Assembly (NCBI GenBank): GCA_963805915.1
Contig: CAWDWD010000011.1
Location: 248,001-312,000 of the forward strand
Source: JAEULH01 sp963805915
Lineage (GTDB): Bacteria; Pseudomonadota; Alphaproteobacteria; Rhodospirillales; Defluviicoccaceae
Length of the DNA stretch: 64,000 nt
Direction: 5' to 3'
Shown: positions 19,979 through 26,818 of the stretch, piece after piece
Layout: each line of letters starts with the position of its first letter
Position numbering within the stretch: position 1 is the stretch's first letter
Made by a program: the position numbers and the translations under genes
The notes under the pieces: model-generated
What the model was told of the DNA's origin: nothing
Database searches by the model: none
Seen by the model: the letters and a program-made list of their open reading frames with translations, nothing else

Positions 19979-21019
19979 TCCGCCGTCTTCGCCGCAGCCG
20001 CCCGGTCGATACCCTGCGCAACGATGCCCGCCCGACCAAGGGCCGCCTCGGCCGCTGGGTCTATCTCGCGCTCATCGTCGCGTTCTTCGTGTGGATCGGC
20101 GATCTGTTCATGGGCTCGCTGCTCAGGCTGCGCGCCGATGGTCTGGTGGTCGCCGACTACGTCTCCGTCGCCGTGCCGTTTTCGGCCCAGGTCGTCGAGA
20201 CGGCGATTACGCCCGGCGCGTCGGTCGCGGCCGGCGAGGTGATCGCGCGCGTCGCTTCGGTGGAGCTGACCCAGACCATCGCCTCATTGACCGCGCGCAA
20301 CGCCGATCTGCTGGTCCGCCGCCTCGAGCTCGAGCGCCAGACCCGGGTCGCCGACGCCGTTCTCCCGGTCGCCCGCCACCGCGCCGGCGAAGCGGAAAAG
20401 GCAATGACGAAGATCGAAGACTACCGCGGTACCGGCGATATCGGCCTGACGCTGTGGATGCAGACGCTGCGTGACCGGTTCGAGAGCTCGGAGCGCGTCG
20501 CCGAACTCCAGGCGTCACTGCAAAGCGCCGCGGGCGGGATGAGCGCGGTGAGCGCCGCGATCTTGGACGCGGCGACCGCCCTGCACGATCTGCGTGGCGC
20601 CTATGACGGCGGCGTGGTCCGCGCGCCCACCGCCGGCACCGCCGGCTTGCGCATCGCCCGCGCCGGCGAGGTGGTCCGCGAGGGCGAACCGTTGGTCGTT
20701 CTCTATCAACCCGAGGCCTACGTTCTGGCCTACCTCGAATCCGGCGGCCTCTACACCGTCAGGCCCGGCGACCGGGTCGAGCTTTCGAGCGGATTTACCC
20801 GAGCGAGCGGCACCGTTGCCGAGGTCCTGCCGGTCGCCGACCAGCTCCCGCCCGAGTTCCAGAAGACCTTCCAGCCGCGCCAGCGCGGCCAAGTCGTCCG
20901 GATCACGATCGGCCGAGCCAAATCTCCTGCCGCTGTTCACCAAGGTCACGGTTTCGAGCCGCGGCTGGCTGTCGGGCGTGGTCTCGACCGCCCTTGCCGC
21001 GGCGGTTACGCCCCGGTGA
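19975..21019 (+). CDS. HlyD/Alg44-like periplasmic subunit (frameshifted at the C-terminus)
   Basis: This membrane-fusion type protein of about 347 residues has a cytoplasmic basic start and one membrane helix (residues 28-45). Two lipoyl-like half motifs (VVETAITPGASVAAGEVIARV and VVRAPTAGTAG...EVVREGEPLVVL) flank a helical hairpin, and a beta-barrel part ends the chain. It lacks a PilZ domain, unlike Alg44. The frame breaks near 20925: reading to RITIGRA, then one frame over NLLPLFTKVTVSSRGWLSG to a stop at 21019. The TTG start overlaps the GT2 stop (TTGA). It likely carries polysaccharide from the GT2 enzyme across the periplasm. Its 3' end overlaps the convergent scpB gene by 14 bases. 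Confidence 0.82.
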
Positions 21020-21785
21020 AGCGGGGCTTGCGCTTCTCCCGGAAGGCGGCGATGCCCTCTTCATAATCGTGGCTGTCATAGACGATGCGGCGCAGCCCCT
21101 GGATCCGCTCGAACAATTCCGGGGTGATCGCGTGGGCGCCGGCGAGCAGCCGCAGTTCCTCCTTCATCACCGCGATGCTGAGCGGGGCATTGACGAGAAT
21201 TTGCCGGGCAACAGAATAGACGAACTCTTCGATCTCATCGGCATCCTTGATGTAATTGATCATGCCGAGATTGAGCGCCTGGCTTGCCGGAAGGGGTTGG
21301 GCGGTAAACAGCATCTCCTTGGCGACGGGCAAGGGGATCGCGTTCAGCATCGTCAGGATGCCGCCGAGATTGTACGGCAGCCCCAGCTTCGCCGGGGTTA
21401 TGGCGAACGTTGCGTCGGGAACCGCGACGAGGATGTCGCATGCCATCGCGACCTCGCAACCGCCGCCCCACACGCCGCCCTCGATCAGCGCGATGATCGG
21501 CGCCGGGAAGTCCTGCAGCGCGCGAACCAGGACCCGGAGCGAATCGGCCCAGCCGAGCGGGTCGCGGCCGCGGTTGGGGATCTCGTCGACATCGTGACCG
21601 GCCGACCAGACCTTGGCGCCTTGCGGCGCGCGCAGCACGATCGCACGCGTATTCTGCTCCCGGAATGCCTGCAGAGCGGTCGTCACTTCGCAGATCAGCG
21701 CCTCGCTCAAAGCGTTGCGCTTTTCGGTATGAGTCATCACGATCGTGGCGATCGCATCTTCGCATTCAGTTCGGATCAGGGACAT
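21006..21785 (-). CDS. scpB: Methylmalonyl-CoA decarboxylase
   Basis: This 259-residue crotonase-fold enzyme matches ScpB (YgfG) closely in layout and length (261 in E. coli). Visible landmarks are RNALSEALI, APQGAKVWSAGHDVDEIP with the active-site His, EGGVWGGGCEVAMACD forming the oxyanion hole, and KLGLPYNLGGI with the Tyr used in decarboxylation. The family tail FERIQGLRRIVYDSHDYEEGI and KRKPRFTGA is also present. It would turn (R/S)-methylmalonyl-CoA into propionyl-CoA, useful in propionate fermentation or in propionate balance during polyhydroxyalkanoate and glycogen cycling. The ATG at 21785 is preferred over an upstream ATG at 21896 because it matches the family length. No mutase gene is nearby. 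Confidence 0.9.
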   Translation of the reverse strand: MSLIRTECEDAIATIVMTHTEKRNALSEALICEVTTALQAFREQNTRAIVLRAPQGAKVWSAGHDVDEIPNRGRDPLGWADSLRVLVRALQDFPAPIIALIEGGVWGGGCEVAMACDILVAVPDATFAITPAKLGLPYNLGGILTMLNAIPLPVAKEMLFTAQPLPASQALNLGMINYIKDADEIEEFVYSVARQILVNAPLSIAVMKEELRLLAGAHAITPELFERIQGLRRIVYDSHDYEEGIAAFREKRKPRFTGA

Positions 21786-21990
21786 ACGCGTCTCCGTGTA
21801 AGGCGCGGCGGGGGGAAGACCGGCGACACCGGCGGCGAGACCATAGAGTGCCGGCCGCCCGAAGCCAAGATGTCCGCTGATCGCGCCGGTGATCATGCTA
21901 TAGGGTCCGCCGCGAGCCGGTAATGTGGGCGGTGGGCGGTGGGCGAGGGAGGCACCTTCATGAGTTCAAAGGAGGCGAATTCAGGATCTG

Positions 21991-22824
21991 TTGCCGACGG
22001 GGGCGAAGCGGGGGTTGCAGGCGTTGAAGTACTACGCCGGCGACCGCTCGGCGATGGCGGCCGCGCGGCCGGTGGCGTTGCAGGGCGGCTTTGCCCGTAT
22101 CTATCATCACCACATCCGCCGCACCGCGGGAACCAGCCTGAACTCGGCCTTCTTCGCGACCGGCGGCGCGGACTTCGCGGTTAAGGAACCGCTGCTGGCG
22201 ACGCAGGGCTGGATGGTCCACGGGGGCTGCGTCTTCGTCGCCCACAACAAGTTTCTGATCGAGCGGGGCCGATACTTCTTCGCGCGTTCGCATTCGCCGG
22301 CCCACGAACTGCGGCTGCCTCGCGGGACCTTCACCGTGACGATCCTGCGCGATCCGGTCGAGCGCGTGATCTCGCACTATAACGTGCTGATGGATTGGGA
22401 GAAGAACGACGTCGCCCATCCGTCGCGGGCGACGGAAGGCCAGTGGCTGGGGACCTCGTTCAGGGATTTCCTCACCCGGATGCCACGCGAGCATCTGGCT
22501 CGGCAGCTGTATACGTTTTCCCCTCGTTTCAGCGTCGACGAAGCCCGCGCCGCGCTCGCCAAGGTCGATTGTGTTCTGACGCGCGAGCATTTCGCGGAAG
22601 GCCTCGCCGAGCTCGGCGCCCGCCTCGGCCTCGATCTCGCCGTCTACACCGAAAAGGCCAGCGTCCCGGTGACGAACATCGATGAGGGCGACCGCGCCCT
22701 GCTCCGCGAGATGGTGGCCGACGAATACGCGCTGCTCGACGCCGTCAGGGGCGCGGCCAATGCCTGTCCGCGTGCCTCGGCCGCGGGTGCGTCAACAACG
22801 CGCGCGGCGATCCAAGTCCGTTAG
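21991..22824 (+). CDS. Sulfotransferase family protein
   Basis: This 277-residue protein has the two PAPS-binding signatures of sulfotransferases: HIRRTAGTSLN near the N-terminus (the 5'-phosphosulfate loop in its HxRKTAGTS-like form) and TVTILRDPVERVISHYNVL near residue 112 (the 3'-phosphate loop). The layout is that of bacterial carbohydrate sulfotransferases of the Sulfotransfer_2 kind. It would move a sulfate from PAPS to a sugar or lipid acceptor. A TTG at 21991 is used, with an AGGA just upstream and a strong GGAGG 16 bases away; an ATG further in (22051) is possible. It sits 3' of the polysaccharide operon, so a polysaccharide acceptor is conceivable but unproven. Confidence 0.75.
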   Translation: MPTGAKRGLQALKYYAGDRSAMAAARPVALQGGFARIYHHHIRRTAGTSLNSAFFATGGADFAVKEPLLATQGWMVHGGCVFVAHNKFLIERGRYFFARSHSPAHELRLPRGTFTVTILRDPVERVISHYNVLMDWEKNDVAHPSRATEGQWLGTSFRDFLTRMPREHLARQLYTFSPRFSVDEARAALAKVDCVLTREHFAEGLAELGARLGLDLAVYTEKASVPVTNIDEGDRALLREMVADEYALLDAVRGAANACPRASAAGASTTRAAIQVR

Positions 22825-22842
22825 GAAGCAGGAGATCGGGAA

Positions 22843-23563
22843 ATGGTGAAGGCGGGCGAAAGCGACATGCCGCGCGGGGCACTGCCGGTTCGCCAGGTTC
22901 GCGTGTGGGACCCGGCGACGCGGCTGTTCCACTGGAGCCTGGTCGGCCTGATCGTGGTTAATCTCTACACCGGCAATGTCGGCGGCCTCCGCGAGATGGA
23001 TCTGCACATGCTGTCCGGCTACGCCATCCTCGCGCTTGTGGCATTCCGGGTGATCTGGGGGCTGGTTGGCAGCCGTCATTCACGCTTCGCCGCCTTCGTT
23101 CGTGGGCCGCGGGCGACGGTAAGCTATCTGCGGAGTTTTCTCCGAGGTCCATACCGGGCCGCGGTCGGCCACAATCCCTTGGGCGGCTGGTCGGTGATCG
23201 CGATGCTCACGTCGCTGTTGGTTCAGGCGGTGACGGGGCTCTTCGCCAATGATGACATCCTCACCGAGGGACCGCTTGCCGATAGCGTATCCAAGGCGAC
23301 CAGCAACACGCTGACGGGGATCCATCAACTGAACGCCTGGGTGCTGTACGGGCTGATCGCCGACCCACCTGGGCGCGATCGCCATCTACTTCGTGGTCAA
23401 GAAGCAGAACCTGATCACGGCCATGATCACCGGCCGCAAGCAGGTCTCGCCGGAAGCAGATGAGAGCGCCGGCGCGGGCGACGACGCCTACGCCCATCCG
23501 CTCGCCGCGGCAGCCGCGCTCGCCGTCTGCGCCGGGGCCGTGTGGGCGATCATCCGCCTTTAG
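22843..23563 (+). CDS. Cytochrome b561 (frameshifted near the C-terminus)
   Basis: This membrane cytochrome of the COG3658-type b561 group is about 239 residues. Heme-ligand histidines are seen in RLFHWSLVGL, DLHMLSGYAIL and GIHQLNAWVLYG. The frame breaks near 23360: after GLIA the sequence goes on one frame over as THLGAIAIYFVVKKQNLITAMITGRK, then a charged loop and a last helix AAALAVCAGAVWAII to a stop at 23563. The total is one base over a multiple of three. It lies 18 bases after the sulfotransferase gene and converges on a cytochrome c' gene 28 bases away. Members of this group often pair with cytochrome c' or other soluble c-type cytochromes. Confidence 0.86.
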
Positions 23564-23591
23564 CGGCCTTCAAGCCGGCTTGCCGATCCGG

Positions 23592-24038
23592 CTATTTCTT
23601 TTTGCGGAAATCGTCGTGGCAGCTTTTGCAGCTCTTGACGAGCGCCCCGACCGCGGGCGCGGCGGCTTTGGGCCCGCCGTCGACCGCGACGACAAGGTCG
23701 GCGGCGGCGGTCTGAAACGCCGTTACCGCCTTCTTGAACTTCTCCGGTTTTTCCCAAATCGCGGGCAGGGCCTCCGACTTGTCGGTGGTCGAACCTTCGG
23801 GAAAGATGTGCCCCGTCATCTTGGCCAAACTGTTCAGCGCAATCGCATGGGCCTTAAGGTCTTCGGCCAGCGGGACCTCGTTCTTGACGATGGCGGCGAT
23901 GGCGGTGGTGTGGCCGCCGACGGCTTCCATAACCGACTGGCGGTACTTAAACATCGCTTCGTCGGCCGAAGCCCGCGTTACGCTCATCGCGACAACGCTG
24001 AACACCGTCATCGCAAGCAATGATCTGCCGTTGACCAT
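23592..24038 (-). CDS. Cytochrome c' (class II c-type cytochrome)
   Basis: This 148-residue periplasmic protein has a signal peptide (residues 1-25, ending TRASA). The mature part is a four-helix bundle with the single heme site CKSCH at residues 137-141 close to the C-terminus, as in class II cytochromes. The segment IWEKPEKFKKAVTAF is typical of the family. The protein may bind NO or carry electrons. Its gene starts only 28 bases after the encapsulin stop and is read the same way, so it probably belongs to the EncFtn-encapsulin operon. The ATG at 24038 is used because it exposes the signal peptide; an upstream reading to 24131 would bury it. Confidence 0.9.
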   Translation of the reverse strand: MVNGRSLLAMTVFSVVAMSVTRASADEAMFKYRQSVMEAVGGHTTAIAAIVKNEVPLAEDLKAHAIALNSLAKMTGHIFPEGSTTDKSEALPAIWEKPEKFKKAVTAFQTAAADLVVAVDGGPKAAAPAVGALVKSCKSCHDDFRKKK

Positions 24039-24066
24039 CCTCGTTCCCCCAAAGTTTGATGATTTC

Positions 24067-24882
24067 TCAGTCGATACGCTTCGTCGTCGCGATGGTGCAC
24101 ACGGCGCGGGCGTCTTCGAGCCGCAGGACAATGCTTTCGCTCAGGAAGAGGTTGTAGTGGATGCCGTCCTGGCCCGAATAGCCGGCGCGGAGGTCCTGGC
24201 CAACGACCAGCCCGCCGGCGCGCGGATCGACCACCACGCCGCCCTCGATCGAGGCCTTGAAGATGCCCTTGGTGCAGAGGCGCCGTAAATGCTCGAGCTG
24301 CAGCATGTCGCTGCCCGGATAACGCCGGAAAAGCCCGTTGTAAAGCGCCGGCGCCAATACAAGCGCGTAGGGGCCGCGGAAACCGGCCTCGTCGAGCTTC
24401 GTTACGCCCGTCAAGACATCGCTCAGGACCTGATCCACGTCCGACCAGTCGCCGGCGTCTAGCCGCTGGCGGCCGGCCACCGTGAGCAGGCCGGCCAAAC
24501 CGAAATCGCTTTGGCCCTCGTAAATGAGCTCTTCCTCGCGCGACGCGACCGCCTCGGCGGCATCCTCGACCGGCGCGAGATTGAGCGGCATCGCGTTGTC
24601 GACATAGCCGGCGACCCGGCGGACGCTGAGGCGGAAATTCTTGCGGATCATCGGGACGGAAATGGCGCGGCCGATCACCGCGCCGGCTTCATCGGGCGCG
24701 GGCTGGCGACAGTAGTCGTCATTGCCGACCTCAATCGACGTCAAGCCGGGGCCGTATGGTCCTTCGACGTCGAGGAAGCGCCGGACCGTCAAGCGATCGC
24801 GCGCGGCCGCGACCGCCGCGGCGTCAATGCGCTCCCAAATCCCGTCACCGAAGGGCGCCTTGTTGCGACACAGATAATCCAT
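24067..24882 (-). CDS. Family 1 encapsulin shell protein
   Basis: This 271-residue protein is a complete family 1 encapsulin (HK97-like fold), normal for the family. It carries the N-terminal helix region that binds cargo peptides (around WERIDAAAVAAARDRLTVRRFLDVEGPYG). It also has RKNFRLSVRRVAGY, which forms the E-loop area, and the late GGVVVDPRAGGLVVGQDLRAGYSGQDGIHYNLFLSES motif. Sixty copies would form a shell of about 24 nm. The gene begins 14 bases after its cargo gene EncFtn, so they form one operon. The shell stores iron oxidised by the cargo in the cytoplasm. Confidence 0.95.
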   Translation of the reverse strand: MDYLCRNKAPFGDGIWERIDAAAVAAARDRLTVRRFLDVEGPYGPGLTSIEVGNDDYCRQPAPDEAGAVIGRAISVPMIRKNFRLSVRRVAGYVDNAMPLNLAPVEDAAEAVASREEELIYEGQSDFGLAGLLTVAGRQRLDAGDWSDVDQVLSDVLTGVTKLDEAGFRGPYALVLAPALYNGLFRRYPGSDMLQLEHLRRLCTKGIFKASIEGGVVVDPRAGGLVVGQDLRAGYSGQDGIHYNLFLSESIVLRLEDARAVCTIATTKRID

Positions 24883-24896
24883 AGGTCTTGTTCTCC

Positions 24897-25304
24897 CTAG
24901 TCCTTCAGCGTCCCGATCGTGTAGGTGTAGGGCGGCTTGCCGCCGCCTTTCGGCTGGGGCTCGCCGCTTTCGGTCGCCCTTTTGGCGCCGCCGTTACCGC
25001 CTCCGGTCTCCTCCTCCTCGACCTCCGTTATCGGCGCCTCGGTGAACAGGTACGTCGACATCTGCTCGGCCCAGTCGGGGTCGTTGCGGCGGAGCCACTC
25101 CATCACCATGCTGGCGTGTTCCATCTCCTCGCGCATGTTGTGCAGGAGAATGTCTTTCAGCGCGGCATCCTCGCAATCATCGGCTCGCTGGCGGTACCAA
25201 TCGACGGCCTCGAGTTCCTCCATGAGCGACACAATTGCTTGATGATGCGTCAAAGTCTGAATTGTCAGGCGCTGCCTTGGGGCATGAAGACCTTCACTCG
25301 ACAT
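24897..25304 (-). CDS. Encapsulated ferritin-like ferroxidase, EncFtn
   Basis: This 135-residue protein is a cargo ferroxidase of encapsulins. It forms two helices that assemble into a ring-shaped decamer with metal sites at subunit contacts. The residues of the Rhodospirillum rubrum protein are all present two positions earlier: Glu30, Glu60 and His63 for iron, Tyr37 nearby, Glu29 and Glu32 with Trp36 at the entry site. A long flexible linker rich in Gly (residues 96-125) leads to the cargo tag YTIGTLKD, which docks in the shell. The ATG at 25304 has AGAAGGAAG upstream and fits the known length; an upstream frame to 25529 is unlikely. It is the first gene of the operon with encapsulin. Confidence 0.95.
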   Translation of the reverse strand: MSSEGLHAPRQRLTIQTLTHHQAIVSLMEELEAVDWYRQRADDCEDAALKDILLHNMREEMEHASMVMEWLRRNDPDWAEQMSTYLFTEAPITEVEEEETGGGNGGAKRATESGEPQPKGGGKPPYTYTIGTLKD

Positions 25305-25624
25305 TCCCGCTTCCTTCTGTGATCCTGGTTTCGACACGACACCCGCGCGGCGTCCGGCCGAACGAACGATAGGGGCGCTTGGCGGTAGCGGCAAGTACCC
25401 CGATCGTTCGTCCCAAGGCTCGTCCGGCCCGGGCGTCGGGTTGCGATCCCTTGCCCGCGACATGGTGAGCCGCATCGGCGACGGCAACGCGCCTCCGCTG
25501 CGTAATCGCCGAACGGCGCCAATCGACAATCTTTCTTAACTTGCGACAAATCCGCGAACCTCGGCTGTCGCTAGGCTATTTCCGGGTGTTCGGCGAGAAG
25601 CCAGCAGCAGGAAGGGCGGAGACC

Positions 25625-26011
25625 ATGTTGGAGCATTCCACACGGCGGGCCATCGGCCCGTGGCGCCATTGGACGTTCGCGGTCTGGGTCATCGCGACTG
25701 TCGCGATCGCGGCCTACATCGCGCTCGCCGCGCCGTTCGCTGAGTACTTTGGCCAGGATTTCCAATACGTGGCGCTGGTCGTCCCGCCGCTCAGTTTCAT
25801 CCTGCTGGCCACGGGCGTGTGGTGGCTGATCTGGCTCGTCACCTCATCGCCGAGGCGGCGGGGCGATCAGCCGACCGCGAGCGAACGGCGCGTCGAGCCC
25901 GGCTCGCCAACCGCGCGCCGATGGATCCGCGCTACGCCGCCGAAGCAGGCTCATGCGCAAACGGCGGCTGGCGATGGTGCACCGCGAGGTCGCTCAGCTC
26001 ATCCAAGGTAA
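25625..26011 (+). CDS. Small two-helix membrane protein
   Basis: This 128-residue frame starts with an ATG at 25625 behind a good ribosome site (GGAAGGGCGGAG). It holds two clear membrane helices (about residues 17-36 and 48-71) and a basic, disordered tail. The tail overlaps the convergent CBS gene by 80 bases, which is unusual, so the true stop may lie earlier if an indel is present. It is read away from the EncFtn gene, which starts 320 bases off. I do not recognise a family, and the function is unknown. Confidence 0.5.
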   Translation: MLEHSTRRAIGPWRHWTFAVWVIATVAIAAYIALAAPFAEYFGQDFQYVALVVPPLSFILLATGVWWLIWLVTSSPRRRGDQPTASERRVEPGSPTARRWIRATPPKQAHAQTAAGDGAPRGRSAHPR

Positions 26012-26348
26012 TGACGCCGAGCAACGCCTTCTCCCTGCTCAGCACCGGCAACCGGCGGACCAAGCTCCCGTGCATTCTGGTCGCGGCTTCCTCGACGCTC
26101 TGATCGGCAAAGCAGAACAGGACCTCGGGAAGCATGATTTCCGCAACCGATGCCGCCGCGAGATCGCCGTCGCCGGCGACGGCCCGGACAATGTCCGCGT
26201 GCGTCACCATGCCGAGAAGGCGGCCGTTGTCGCAGACAATGAGAGCGTCGACATCGCGCTCCACCATCTGCCGAGCCGCTTCGAGTGCCGGCCGCCGCGG
26301 CTCGATCATGTCGATCGTGGTATCCATGTAGTCGATGACTTTTGCCAT
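25932..26348 (-). CDS. CBS domain pair protein
   Basis: This 138-residue protein is built of two CBS repeats (about residues 8-60 and 72-125). The first contains VERDVDALIVCDNGRLLGMVTHADIVRAV and the second RLPVLSREKALLGVITLDEL. Stand-alone CBS pairs bind adenine nucleotides such as AMP or ATP and act as energy or redox sensors for partner proteins. The DAL(I)V and GM(V)T(H)ADI motifs are intact, so nucleotide binding is plausible. The ATG at 26348 is used. No partner is evident next to it. Confidence 0.9.
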   Translation of the reverse strand: MAKVIDYMDTTIDMIEPRRPALEAARQMVERDVDALIVCDNGRLLGMVTHADIVRAVAGDGDLAAASVAEIMLPEVLFCFADQSVEEAATRMHGSLVRRLPVLSREKALLGVITLDELSDLAVHHRQPPFAHEPASAA

Positions 26349-26517
26349 ATCGGTCCTCGCGAGTGTTTCAATCGGCCTGATTTACTATCGCCTTCCCGTG
26401 AGGCCTCCCCATCGTGGCGCAATCGAACAACCATGGTAACCGAGCGCGCCGACGTCGTTAAAGCAGAATAATCGCCATGCGCGATAATCTCCAAACGTTC
26501 ACATTATCAAACGTTAA

Positions 26518-26545
26518 TTTGCCTATTCTCGCCGCCCACTATAGT
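26518..26545 (+). promoter_or_regulatory. Candidate sigma-70 promoter of a small RNA
   Basis: TTTGCC (26518-26523) and TATAGT (26540-26545) are spaced by 16 bases inside an AT-rich patch. A transcript would start near 26552. No open reading frame follows before the terminator at 26630. Confidence 0.55.
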
Positions 26546-26551
26546 CCGGGC

Positions 26552-26659
26552 TTCTCCTAGCGCACAGCCAGCGCTTCCATCCCCGCTCCGGTCGAGGGGC
26601 GCGACGTGCTCCTCGGCTAGACCATACTTAACGCCGCCTCAACGGGCGGCGTTATTTTT
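26552..26659 (+). ncRNA. Putative small RNA of about 108 nt
   Basis: The segment lies between a near-consensus promoter and a strong intrinsic terminator and has no usable open frame. It can form a hairpin with arms CCCC and GGGG around 26581-26599 and ends in the terminator stem. The pyrimidine-rich part CTTCTCCT near the 5' end could act as an anti-Shine-Dalgarno seed. It lies divergently from the CBS gene and 160 bases before ligD. I cannot match it to a known RNA family; 6S and SRP RNAs do not fit by size or structure. A short leader or decayed tRNA region is excluded by the absence of a T-loop. Confidence 0.5.
26630..26659 (+). terminator. Rho-independent terminator
   Basis: A perfect nine-base-pair stem (AACGCCGCC at 26630-26638 with GGCGGCGTT at 26645-26653) encloses a six-base loop, followed by ATTTTT. 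It is the clearest intrinsic terminator in the window and would end the putative small RNA. Confidence 0.85.
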
Positions 26660-26818
26660 GGGCAAGCCTCTGTACCCGGCGGATTGCCTTTGTTCGCTAC
26701 GGAGAGGCTCGGGGGGAGGACGTATAGGCGCCTCGCGCAAACGCATCCGATCTAATGTAATTGACCGACGCTAACGGTTTGGCAAAATTGGCGAAATCGC
26801 GCGTGGAGAGGCCAAGCC

